DNA of 32,564 nt from an uncultured Solobacterium sp. (lineage in GTDB: Bacteria > Bacillota_I > Bacilli_A > Erysipelotrichales > Erysipelotrichaceae), in the NCBI GenBank assembly GCA_900543035.1, contig UQPV01000032.1, forward strand, positions 1 to 32,564. The letters are read 5' to 3'. The notes below the pieces were generated by a model. The model had not been told where the DNA came from and ran no database searches. It saw only the letters and a list, made by a program, of their open reading frames with translations. Shown piece by piece: positions 8,847 through 16,805 of this stretch (its first letter is position 1; every line of letters begins with the position of its first letter). The position numbers and the translations under genes were made by a program.

Positions 8847-8875
8847 TGTAAACGTGAAACGGGAATGCTAAAATG
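8847..8875 (+). promoter_or_regulatory. Promoter of the c-di-AMP receptor gene
   Basis: TTGTAA (8847-8852), 17 bases, TAAAAT (8870-8875). The same hexamers and spacing recur in front of purD. Confidence 0.65.
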
Positions 8876-8907
8876 AAATCAGGATATCTGATAAAGGAGT
8901 GATCATC

Positions 8908-9231
8908 ATGAAACTTATTCTTGCCATCATGTCAAATGACGACAGCCCGGCTGTCTCAAGCGCACTGACCAAGGAAAATTATCAGGTGACCCGTCTTGCC
9001 ACTACTGGCGGTTTTCTCAGAGCCGGCAACACGACGCTGATCATCGGTACAGAGGATGACCGGGTCGAACGCGCGATCGAAGTAATCGGAGAATACAGCC
9101 GCCGCCGCACAGAGGTAGTCCCAAGCACGGCGTCCTATGATATCGGCAGATACGCTTCTTTCCCGATGGAAGTACAGGTCGGGGGCGCAACGATCTTTGT
9201 CGTTGACGTAGAACAATTTGTCAAGCTTTGA
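8908..9231 (+). CDS. darA: Cyclic-di-AMP receptor, PstA/DarA family
   Basis: This 107-residue PII-like protein (DUF970) has the family landmarks: MKLILAIMSNDD at the N-terminus, the ligand loop LATTGGFLRAGNTTLIIG, and the C-terminal GGATIFVVDVEQF. Members are trimeric cytosolic proteins that bind c-di-AMP at subunit interfaces, and the length matches (about 109). The ATG at 8908 has AAAGGAG with 8-base spacing; the GTG at 8899 overlaps that ribosome site and is rejected. In many Bacillota this gene sits near tmk and holB, but here it stands alone between a patatin gene and a LURP-one-like gene. Its downstream partner is unknown. Confidence 0.92.
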   Translation: MKLILAIMSNDDSPAVSSALTKENYQVTRLATTGGFLRAGNTTLIIGTEDDRVERAIEVIGEYSRRRTEVVPSTASYDIGRYASFPMEVQVGGATIFVVDVEQFVKL

Positions 9232-9245
9232 TGGCGACTGGAATG

Positions 9246-9275
9246 CGGCATGATCTGAACTGGTCATGCCGTTTT
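9246..9275 (+). terminator. Terminator after darA
   Basis: An 8-bp stem CGGCATGA / TCATGCCG with a 10-base loop is followed by TTTT. Confidence 0.8.
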
Positions 9276-9306
9276 CTTGCTCATAGAGAGACAGGAGGGA
9301 TGGAAC

Positions 9307-9780
9307 ATGAAAATGTACTTCAAACAGCGCTTGTTCAGCTGGTTTGATTGTTATGATATCTATGATGAGGATGGACATACGCTGTACAGGGTGGAGGGAC
9401 AGCTGTCCTGGGGACACTGCCTGAAGATCTTCGATACGTCCGACCAGGAAGTCGGCAGGGTCGAAGAAAAACTGTTCAGGCTGCTGCCGAAGTTTGAGAT
9501 GTACGCCGGGATTGAATATATCGGATGCATATCGAGAGATTTTTCCTGGTTTCGTCCAAGCTATTATGTCGACTGCAAGAACTGGCAGGTCAAGGGCAGC
9601 TTCATGCAGTGGGATTATCAGGTGCTGGACTTCTCCGGCAATCAGGTCGCTTCTATATACAAAGAGCTGCTGCACTTGTCAGACACCTATGTGATCGAAG
9701 TGAATGATCCGGATGACGCGTTATATGTGCTGATGCTCGTCCTCGCCATCGACGCGGAGAAGTGCTCAAGCGGAGGTTAA
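9307..9780 (+). CDS. LURP-one-related/tubby-like beta-barrel protein
   Basis: This 157-residue protein has the alternating pattern of the LURP-one-related (LOR) superfamily: MYFKQRLFSWFDCYDIYDEDG, then L(Y/F)RVEGQLSWG, LKIFD, a YxVDCKNWQVKGSFMQWDYQV block, and a late YVIEV followed by a hydrophobic helix LYVLMLVLAID. LOR proteins are scramblase-related single-domain barrels. Bacterial members are mostly of unknown function, possibly membrane or lipid associated. The start at 9307 follows AGGAGGGATGGAAC. A terminator separates it from darA, so co-transcription would need readthrough. Confidence 0.8.
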   Translation: MKMYFKQRLFSWFDCYDIYDEDGHTLYRVEGQLSWGHCLKIFDTSDQEVGRVEEKLFRLLPKFEMYAGIEYIGCISRDFSWFRPSYYVDCKNWQVKGSFMQWDYQVLDFSGNQVASIYKELLHLSDTYVIEVNDPDDALYVLMLVLAIDAEKCSSGG

Positions 9781-9798
9781 AGAAAAGGATACAGGATG

Positions 9799-9847
9799 AT
9801 GAGGCCGTTGTTTCTGTCCGTTGTGCAGAGACATCGGCCTCATTTTG
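9799..9847 (+). terminator. Terminator after the LOR gene
   Basis: A 9-bp stem ATGAGGCCG / CGGCCTCAT flanks a 26-base loop and is followed by TTTT. Confidence 0.7.
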
Positions 9848-9945
9848 TGTTCTTGGTGTAGAATATGTGATTTATCATCCTTTTTTATGAATAAACTGTG
9901 ATTTTTTTTGTGCAAAGAGGTTAATTTTATACAGAAACGAAATGC

Positions 9946-9978
9946 TAAAAAGTGCAACATGTTCAATAAAAAGTGCAA
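9946..9978 (+). repeat. Tandem 12-bp direct repeat with 21-bp period (possible activator site)
   Basis: TAAAAAGTGCAA occurs at 9946-9957 and again at 9967-9978. The 21-base period is two helical turns, so both copies face the same side of DNA, the geometry used by LytTR and AraC-type activators. A partial third copy (GTGCAAA) is near 9910. Confidence 0.5.
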
Positions 9979-10011
9979 ATGATACGATCCTGGTTTGCGT
10001 TATATTTATAT

Positions 10012-10025
10012 TGAAAGGGTTTACA
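10012..10025 (+). promoter_or_regulatory. cre-like catabolite repression site
   Basis: TGAAAGGGTTTACA matches the CcpA operator pattern TGWAARCGNTWNCA at all but one fixed position (G for C). It lies right after the likely -10 of a glycosidase gene, a usual place for repression. Confidence 0.4.
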
Positions 10026-10169
10026 TTTATGAAAAGGAGGGTCGCAAAAAGCTAAATCGTTTTCAGAAACAACGCCGAACGGAATGATCACGGGAACTTT
10101 GATCATTGTCTGTACCGTCGCGTCTGCTCACGATCGTGAGTCAGGTAAAAAGAAAGGGAGAAGAACACA

Positions 10170-13100
10170 ATGAAACTGAACAAGATTGCGCTTTCTGCCA
10201 TCATGGCGATGAGCGTTTTCACAGGTGTTCCGGCAGTTACTTCCGTTTCGGCAGCCGAAGATCTTGTCTATGACAGCGATCTGTCTGACAATGGTACGGC
10301 CGTGCCGCAAGCCTGGGGCGTGACGCCGACACCGGAGCAGTATCGTTATCAGAAGGAAGAGCTTGCTGGTTTTGTCCACTTCGGACCGAACACCTTCAAC
10401 AATATTGAATGGGGAGAGAATTACGGAGACCGGACACCGGATGAAATCTTCACGCTGGAAAAGGATTTCGACGCGGAAACGTTGGTCAAGGCATTCCACG
10501 ATGCCGGATTCAAGAAGATCATCGTGACGGCAAAGCATCATGACGGCTTCTGTATCTGGGCCAGCGATTATACAGAATATGACGTCGCTGCCACCAGCTA
10601 CAAGGACGGACAGGGAGATATCCTGGCGGAGATCAGTGAGGCCTGCACGAGATATGATATGGACATGGGCCTGTATCTGTCTCCATGGGACATCAATGCA
10701 GAAAGCTATGGATATTATGATGCCGATGGCAATCCGACCAATGCGGCAAATGATGTCCTGGATTACAACGATTACTATGTCAACCAGCTCAATGAGATCC
10801 TGGGTGATGACAAATATGGCAATGACGGCCACTTCACCGAAATCTGGATGGATGGCGCAAAGGGCAGCGGATCCGATGCCCAGGAATATGACTTCCAGCG
10901 CTGGTATGACACCATCCAGGCACAGGAGGGCCTGGAAGCCGGCTATGACAGCGAATGCATGATCTTCCAGTGCGGCGCCAACACGACGGTGCGCTGGATC
11001 GGAAATGAGAATGGCTATGCGGCCAAGAACACCTGGTCCAAGTCCAATGTCAATGTCGAAGCAGATACTTGCGATGACAACATGCAGGGCAGCTATTCTC
11101 TGGGATATGAAGACGGCAATAAGTGGACCGTTCCGGAAGCAGATGCGAGAATCACCTCCGGATGGTTCTGGGGACCAAACAAGAGCACGCCGAAGACCAT
11201 TACTGATCTGGGCAACATGTACTTCAACTCTATCGGTCACAATGCGCCGCTGCTGCTGAACGTACCGCCGAACACCGATGGCACCGTGGATCAGGAGATC
11301 CTGGACAGACTGGCAGAATTCGGCGCGAACATCAGCGAGACCTTTGCGGACAACCTGGCGGAAGAAGCCGTTGTGGGCGCGACGTCGGTCAGAGGCAATG
11401 ACACGGCATTCAGCCCGGCAAATGTCCTGGATGGCAGCGACGATACATATTGGACGACGGATGACGGCACTTCATCCGGCACGCTGATCGTCGATCTGGG
11501 CGAGACGAAGACCTTTGATGTCGTATCCATCGAGGAAGCCATCCAGCTTGGACAGAGCATCAATGAATACAAAGTGGAATACCGCAATGGGGACAACGAT
11601 GAGTGGACCGTACTGGATGAAGGCGAGACGATCGGCGCTAAGCGTCTGATCCGCACTGCTTCGGTGAGAGCAGATCAGCTGCGCATCACGGTAGACACCA
11701 ATAAGGCTGATGCCGTACCGATGATCAGCGAGATCGGCGTATATAAGGCGAGCGACGACTTTGAACTGGCAGGCACTGCGCCGGCCGGCATGGATGTCAT
11801 CGACATCGAGGATACCGATGTATCAGACGGCGCAGGATTCACGTTCACCAATGGCACATGGATAGCTGAGAGCGGAACGAATTATATCAACGGCACCAAC
11901 CGCTATGCGAATGGCGGCGCGTCGCTGACCGTGACGTTCCACGGCTCCAAGATCTATCTGATGGGCACGAAGGATCCTAACCATGGACAGGCCACCATCC
12001 AGATCGATGACAATGATCCGATCACCATCGATACCAAGGCGACCTCACGTGCGACCGGACAGATGATCTTTGCCTCCGATGATCTAGAGGACGGCGATCA
12101 TACATTGACCCTGACCGTGGGCAGCACCGGCGCCATCGGCCTGGAAGCTGCATATGTCATCAACAACGGCGGACAGGGCATGATCGGTCTGGAACAGGAC
12201 AGCTACACGATGAATGAAGAATCTACGCTGGATGTGAAGATCGTCCGCGTAGGAGGCAGCACCGGCACCATCACTGCCCTGCTGCAGCCGAACCCGGGAA
12301 CGGCCATCCAGGATGACTTCGATACTGAGCAGATCACGGAGATCGTCATGGAAGAAGGCCAGACGGAGTTTACCGCGCAGGTGAGCACCCGCCGCAATAC
12401 CAACGTGACGGGAGACAGACAGTTCTCGATCGAACTGGCCGATCCAAGCGACGGATTGATCCTCGGATTCAATGACCGTGCGAACATCACGATCAAAGAT
12501 ACAGAGACCAGCTCTCTGGAGACGCTGAATGAACTGCTGGAGACTGCCCGCGAACAGAAGCGCGACTGGTATGTCTCTGGTTGGGAGGACTTCACCCAGG
12601 CCATGGCTTATGCAGAGGAAGTAGCCGGCGCGCAGGCACCGGATACATCAGAGGTCACTCAGGCCATCAGCGGACTGCGCAGCGCCATGGAGGCACTGGT
12701 CGCTCGTGAGCAGTACACAGAAGACGATCGTTTCCAGCTTCCGTGGAGGAGCGGATCTTCTGCCACCCTTGAAGCTGAATTTGCTTCTGAGCTGATCAAT
12801 GATGAAAGCAATGACAATGGCTGGCCGCTGCAGGTGACAGAGGCAGCCTGGGCAAGCAACGGAAAGTTCCTGAATTCCCTGAATACCAATGATGTGGCCA
12901 AGTATTGCTACACGGCAGAAAAGACCGGTACATACCATGTGACGGCATACTATCGCAGCGGCTCCAATACCAATGCGCTGGCATGGAGCGAAGAGAGCGG
13001 AAAGATCGAAAGCGGAACGGTATCTGCAGGCGCAGGCAGCACGGCAGCGACCCATACGGCAGAATTTGACCTGGTGGTCACTGAAGCCGGAGACGGCGTG

Positions 13101-15302
13101 CTCGTGTTCACCGGACCGGATGGCAGATCGCCGCAGCTTGACCGTCTGGAGATCGTCCCAAGCGAGATCGATATCACAGAATATACGATCACCGCAACGG
13201 CAGGCGCAGGCGGAACCATCAGCGATGAAGGTGCGGTCTCTGTGGAAGAAGGACAGAGCAAGACGTATACGATCACCGCAGACGAAGGCTATGAAATTGC
13301 CGATGTGCTGGTCAACGGCGAATCGGTAGGCGCAGTCTCTTCATATACATTTGAGAATGTGAACGCGGATGCGACGATCGAAGCGAGATTTGTATTCAGC
13401 CACTACACCGGATCCAACCCGTTCTTGTTCCTGACAGGAACAGACGCAGTGACGCTGGAAGCGGAATATGTCTCAGAGATCATCAATGATACGAGCAATG
13501 ATAACGGATGGCCTTGCAAGGTCACTGAAGCTGCGTGGGCAAGCAACGGCAAGTTCGTGGATGCCCTCAACCAGGGAGATGTCATCAAGTATCATTACCG
13601 CGCTGAAGATGCGGGAACATATCATGTCGTCGTGACTTACCGCAGCGGTTCCAATACCAATGCGCTGGCATGGAGCGAGGAAAGCGGAAAGATCGAAAGC
13701 GGAACAGTGTCTGCAGGCGCCAATGACAGCGCCACCGCGACCCATACGGCAGAATTTGACCTGGTGGTCACTGAAGCCGGAGACGGCGTGCTCGTCTTCA
13801 CCGGACCGGCTGGCAAGTCGCCGCAGCTGGATAAGTTCGAAATGACATTCGTCAGCGAGCCTGAACCAGAACCGGCAGACAAGACTCAGCTGAATGCGGC
13901 CATCTCCGCCGCAGAAGCCCTGAATGCAGAGGATTACACCGAAGCAAGCTGGACCGCGATGCAGGAAGCACTGAAAGCGGCCCTCGCAGTCGCAGCAGAT
14001 GAAGAAGCGACCCAGGAAGCAGTAGACAGCGCTGCTCAGGCGCTGAACGCAGCCATCGGCGCGCTGGAAGAAATCAGCGATGTACCGGCAGCCAGCGAAG
14101 CAGCTGTACAGGCCCTGCGCAGCATGGTCGAGAAGGCCGTCGCATTGGGATCTGATGATGAAACGCTGAACGCAGCGATCGAAGCTGCACAGGCCGTACT
14201 GACCAAGGAAACGCCGACCGCAACCGAAGTTGTCACTGCACTGCTCGACCTGAGCGAAGCGATGCAGGCGCTGAATACGGATGAAAGCACGGATGCCCTG
14301 AGAGCAGATGTTCAGGCAACGATCGACTTCATCAACGAGAACATCCTGAATAACGCAGAAGGACTCCGTCCGGGCAAGGTGGACGCACTGGAAGCAGCTG
14401 TAGAGGCAGCGCAGAAACTTGTCGATGATCCGGATGCGACCGCAGATGAGCTGAAGACAGCGAACAAAGCGATGACCAAAGCAGCACAGGAGCTGTGGGA
14501 GATCGTCTCCAAGGCAGAGCTGAACGCATTGATCGAAGCGGCTAACGGCTATCTTGACGGCGACTACACATCAGAAAGCCTCGAGGCACTGCAGACAGCG
14601 ATCGAAGCTGCACAGGCAGTGGCAGGCAATGACGATGCCACGACGGCAGAAGTCACGCAAGCCATCACGGACCTGAGTGATGCGATCGCCGGACTGCGCG
14701 CGGAAGCGGCGCTGAACAAAGATGCGCTTGCACATGAGATCACGCTGGTTGCCCAGATGGTCGCTAATCTGGATGACTATGTTGCATCTACCGTAGAAGG
14801 ACTGGCTGACAAGCTGGCCGCTGCACAGGAAGTTTATGCCAGTGCAACGACTCAGGAAGAGATCGACGCGGCTACACAGAGCCTGCTCGAAGCTCGCCTG
14901 AACGCGAGAACGAAAGCGGACAAGACAGCGCTGGAAGCTGCCATCGCTGCCGCAGACGCATTGGATCTGAGCAGCTATGCTCGCGCTGATGCAGAAAAGG
15001 TCAGCACCGCACTGGAAACGGCAAAGCTCGTGCTTTCTGATGAAGCAGCGACGCAGGAAGAAGTCAATGCAGCAGCGAATGCACTGAACGAAGCCATCAG
15101 CGCATTGGATGCAGAAGGTGCGGATACCAATGCACCGGCTGTAGGCGCTGATGACGGACAGGACGATGGTTCAGGTGACGCAGCAACGGCCGATACTGCC
15201 GCAGCTGTACAGACCGGACTCTTCGCCGGCATCGTGATCATCGCCGCAGCGGCTGTGATCATCATGATCGTCGTACGCAGAAAACACAATAAGAAGGCAT
15301 AA
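10170..15302 (+). CDS. Giant secreted GH29 alpha-L-fucosidase with binding and FIVAR modules
   Basis: This 1710-residue protein has a signal peptide (1-29). Residues ~35-395 are a GH29 catalytic domain with FVHFGPNTF, AKHHDGF (Lys122-His123-His124) and EIWMDGA, in which Asp228 is the expected nucleophile. It should release L-fucose from host mucin or milk-type glycans outside the cell. Next come an F5/8 type C/CBM32-like domain (~400-528), a beta-sandwich (~541-666), a Calx-beta-like domain (~674-779), one FIVAR (~781-847), a CBM6-like domain (~864-996), an InlB-type B repeat (~1002-1075), a second nearly identical CBM6-like domain (~1091-1226) and several FIVAR repeats (~1237-1650). An acidic linker, a hydrophobic helix (~1683-1703) and RRKHNKKA end it. 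No LPXTG is present. The start follows AGAAAGGGAGAAGAACACA. Confidence 0.93.
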   Translation: MKLNKIALSAIMAMSVFTGVPAVTSVSAAEDLVYDSDLSDNGTAVPQAWGVTPTPEQYRYQKEELAGFVHFGPNTFNNIEWGENYGDRTPDEIFTLEKDFDAETLVKAFHDAGFKKIIVTAKHHDGFCIWASDYTEYDVAATSYKDGQGDILAEISEACTRYDMDMGLYLSPWDINAESYGYYDADGNPTNAANDVLDYNDYYVNQLNEILGDDKYGNDGHFTEIWMDGAKGSGSDAQEYDFQRWYDTIQAQEGLEAGYDSECMIFQCGANTTVRWIGNENGYAAKNTWSKSNVNVEADTCDDNMQGSYSLGYEDGNKWTVPEADARITSGWFWGPNKSTPKTITDLGNMYFNSIGHNAPLLLNVPPNTDGTVDQEILDRLAEFGANISETFADNLAEEAVVGATSVRGNDTAFSPANVLDGSDDTYWTTDDGTSSGTLIVDLGETKTFDVVSIEEAIQLGQSINEYKVEYRNGDNDEWTVLDEGETIGAKRLIRTASVRADQLRITVDTNKADAVPMISEIGVYKASDDFELAGTAPAGMDVIDIEDTDVSDGAGFTFTNGTWIAESGTNYINGTNRYANGGASLTVTFHGSKIYLMGTKDPNHGQATIQIDDNDPITIDTKATSRATGQMIFASDDLEDGDHTLTLTVGSTGAIGLEAAYVINNGGQGMIGLEQDSYTMNEESTLDVKIVRVGGSTGTITALLQPNPGTAIQDDFDTEQITEIVMEEGQTEFTAQVSTRRNTNVTGDRQFSIELADPSDGLILGFNDRANITIKDTETSSLETLNELLETAREQKRDWYVSGWEDFTQAMAYAEEVAGAQAPDTSEVTQAISGLRSAMEALVAREQYTEDDRFQLPWRSGSSATLEAEFASELINDESNDNGWPLQVTEAAWASNGKFLNSLNTNDVAKYCYTAEKTGTYHVTAYYRSGSNTNALAWSEESGKIESGTVSAGAGSTAATHTAEFDLVVTEAGDGVLVFTGPDGRSPQLDRLEIVPSEIDITEYTITATAGAGGTISDEGAVSVEEGQSKTYTITADEGYEIADVLVNGESVGAVSSYTFENVNADATIEARFVFSHYTGSNPFLFLTGTDAVTLEAEYVSEIINDTSNDNGWPCKVTEAAWASNGKFVDALNQGDVIKYHYRAEDAGTYHVVVTYRSGSNTNALAWSEESGKIESGTVSAGANDSATATHTAEFDLVVTEAGDGVLVFTGPAGKSPQLDKFEMTFVSEPEPEPADKTQLNAAISAAEALNAEDYTEASWTAMQEALKAALAVAADEEATQEAVDSAAQALNAAIGALEEISDVPAASEAAVQALRSMVEKAVALGSDDETLNAAIEAAQAVLTKETPTATEVVTALLDLSEAMQALNTDESTDALRADVQATIDFINENILNNAEGLRPGKVDALEAAVEAAQKLVDDPDATADELKTANKAMTKAAQELWEIVSKAELNALIEAANGYLDGDYTSESLEALQTAIEAAQAVAGNDDATTAEVTQAITDLSDAIAGLRAEAALNKDALAHEITLVAQMVANLDDYVASTVEGLADKLAAAQEVYASATTQEEIDAATQSLLEARLNARTKADKTALEAAIAAADALDLSSYARADAEKVSTALETAKLVLSDEAATQEEVNAAANALNEAISALDAEGADTNAPAVGADDGQDDGSGDAATADTAAAVQTGLFAGIVIIAAAAVIIMIVVRRKHNKKA
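12952..13141 (+). repeat. Intragenic DNA repeat, copy 1 (CBM6-like domain)
   Basis: About 190 bases are nearly identical to 13638-13831. A 59-base stretch (13047-13105) is identical to 13737-13795, and the only indel is 3 bases. Confidence 0.85.
13638..13831 (+). repeat. Intragenic DNA repeat, copy 2 (CBM6-like domain)
   Basis: Second copy of the repeat at 12952-13141, in the same orientation and frame. Confidence 0.85.
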
Positions 15303-15313
15303 AGCCTGAAAGA

Positions 15314-15346
15314 TACATCCTTCCCCACGGAGGGATGTATTTTTTG
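15314..15346 (+). terminator. Terminator after the fucosidase gene
   Basis: The stem ATACATCC / GGATGTAT with a 12-base loop is followed by T5-6. Confidence 0.85.
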
Positions 15347-15410
15347 ACAGGTGAATGATCGGGACGTAAAAGTCATGGGTATTTCCCGGGGAAAGACGCA
15401 TCCTGACAAG

Positions 15411-15455
15411 AAAAAAGATACTGAGATCAAATCAAACTGATTTCAGTATCTTTTG
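15411..15455 (-). terminator. Terminator of the RiPP-like operon (minus strand)
   Basis: The inverted repeat AAAAGATACTGA / TCAGTATCTTTT is flanked by further A residues, giving a U-run on minus-strand RNA. The stop codon of the last gene lies in the stem. Confidence 0.75.
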
Positions 15456-15916
15456 CGTTTTCTGTGTTTTCCGATTTTTTTCAACAGAGTCAACAGCGGC
15501 TTTCGCATGGGGAACAGACACATCCACAGACGGAAGATCAGCTTCCATTGCCATGCTGAGCAATCGATCGTTTTGTCTTTTCTGATCAGGGAAACGACGC
15601 GGGCCCGCAGACAGGCATCAGGAAACCAGCCATCCTGAAAGCAGTTGCCATCTCCGGTCGTTTCGAACATCCTTGTCTTTCTGCCTGTTACACGATGCAG
15701 CAGATAATTTCCCAGAGGGGTCTGCAATAATACGATATCGCCTTTTTTTAAGTCAGCGGCAGCGCATGACGTGATGATCACCTTATCCCGCTCATGACAC
15801 AGAAACGGCCACATGCTCATCCCGGTGATCGTGAAAGAAGCCTGATGGCGGTTCTGTAATTCTTCTTCGATCGCTGCAAACAGCACCGAAGAGGAAATCA
15901 GACGTTTTTCACTCAT
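15443..15916 (-). CDS. S24/S26-type peptidase of the RiPP-like cluster
   Basis: This 157-residue protein carries the signal-peptidase-like fold: GMSMWPF with Ser34 as the likely nucleophile, a DKVIITS strand, GDIVLLQTPLGNYLLHRV with His74 where the ER/SipW type has its catalytic His, and a late TGDGNCFQD segment. It therefore looks like a Ser-His rather than a Ser-Lys enzyme. A hydrophobic/amphipathic C-terminal segment (WQWKLIFRLWMCLF) and a very basic end could attach it to the membrane. Its ATG overlaps the HPrK-like gene by 8 bases, so it is the last gene of the operon. A role in removing the precursor's leader is inferred from context. Confidence 0.8.
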   Translation of the reverse strand: MSEKRLISSSVLFAAIEEELQNRHQASFTITGMSMWPFLCHERDKVIITSCAAADLKKGDIVLLQTPLGNYLLHRVTGRKTRMFETTGDGNCFQDGWFPDACLRARVVSLIRKDKTIDCSAWQWKLIFRLWMCLFPMRKPLLTLLKKIGKHRKRKRY

Positions 15917-16805
15917 GCAGGACCTCGGCTAGTGCATCATGCAGCACATCTACAGACTCTGCATCCGGACGGCAGCTGAGCAGAAAGATCGGAACATCAC
16001 GCAGAAAGGATTCCAGCAGATCCATCATCTTTTCAGTGAGTGCTTTATCCCAGGAAGGATAAAGCACATGGGCAAAGACCTGGTGAAACGCCTCTAAGGC
16101 AGAGATGCGGTGCGCCTCGTTCGTCTCGCCGCGGCGCAGGACGACCAGAGCCCGGATCGCTACGCTGCGGTTGATCTGTTCACCGCTTGTTCCTGACCAA
16201 GGCAGACCATAACCTGTCCATCCTTCCGCTGTTTTCGCACAGACCGCACGATCACCGTTGATGATGAGCGCACGTCTCAGATCACGCCATAAACGCGCAT
16301 GCGTCGTTTTTCCGGTGCCGGAAGCCGCAGAGATGATGATGCCGTTTCCTTCATATTCCATCAGGACGCCGTGGAAGGACAAAAAACCATAATTTAAAAT
16401 AATATTTGGTATGATTATGCCTAGAAACTCAAATGGGATTGCATGATATGAATTTGTATGGTCCTCAAGAAGGCATATCTCACGATGCATTTCATCTACT
16501 GAGATAGTGAAAAATATCTTTTTTGTCGCTTTTCGCATATATTGATAATATATTGTATGATTCTTATCCTCTGTTATATAGCAAGCATAAAAACCATAAT
16601 TATCACATCTTAGTAATTTTCGTTCCGTAGGATACGGACGGTTGGCAAAGGATATTGTAATTGCAGTATCTCCGCTGTTATCACTTCTATCGGTTAGATA
16701 TGGGTCCATTTTATGCGACCATATATTAAAATAATGATCGTAATAATTCTTTTTGATTTGTAAGGTAAGAGGACCTATCTTGAAGTGATAGCTTTTGTTA
16801 CCCAT
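15909..16805 (-). CDS. HPr-kinase-like P-loop ATPase of the RiPP-like cluster
   Basis: This 298-residue protein has a clear Walker A (ASGTGKTTHA, near residues 158-168) preceded by FLSFHGVLM, as in HPr kinase C-terminal domains. It lacks the full HPr kinase/phosphorylase signature, so it is a homologue found in peptide-modification clusters rather than the CcpA-pathway kinase. The ATG at 16805 overlaps the precursor's TAA (TAATG), a coupled start; a TTG at 16814 is an alternative. Residues 1-141 are encoded by very AT-rich DNA, while the kinase core from about base 16380 onward is near 50% GC. The N-terminal half probably carries the part specific to this cluster. Confidence 0.8.
   Translation of the reverse strand: MGNKSYHFKIGPLTLQIKKNYYDHYFNIWSHKMDPYLTDRSDNSGDTAITISFANRPYPTERKLLRCDNYGFYACYITEDKNHTIYYQYMRKATKKIFFTISVDEMHREICLLEDHTNSYHAIPFEFLGIIIPNIILNYGFLSFHGVLMEYEGNGIIISAASGTGKTTHARLWRDLRRALIINGDRAVCAKTAEGWTGYGLPWSGTSGEQINRSVAIRALVVLRRGETNEAHRISALEAFHQVFAHVLYPSWDKALTEKMMDLLESFLRDVPIFLLSCRPDAESVDVLHDALAEVLHE

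Larger units (their letters stand above)
9848..10169 (+). other. Regulatory intergenic region of the fucosidase gene
   Basis: About 320 AT-rich bases contain no gene. They hold, in order: two 12-bp direct repeats TAAAAAGTGCAA (9946 and 9967); twin TATATT -10-like boxes (10001 and 10007); a cre-like sequence (10012-10025); and two perfect inverted repeats in the leader, AATGATCA/TGATCATT (10083-10107) and the 14-bp palindrome CTCACGATCGTGAG (10127-10140). No consensus -35 is evident, which suggests activator-dependent transcription. Confidence 0.5.

Noticed and set aside
10029..10055. Tiny ORF (8 codons, MKRRVAKS) in the fucosidase leader
   Set aside because: Starts at an ATG with an overlapping AGGAGG inside rather than before it. 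Too short, and without regulatory repeat codons, to call a leader peptide.
10128..11240. 370-residue minus-strand ORF opposite the fucosidase
   Set aside because: The plus strand encodes a recognisable GH29 domain in this interval. The antisense ORF is a codon-bias shadow with no domain.
12952..13831. CRISPR or other array based on the repeated DNA
   Set aside because: There are only two long copies, in frame within coding sequence, with no short regular repeat-spacer pattern.
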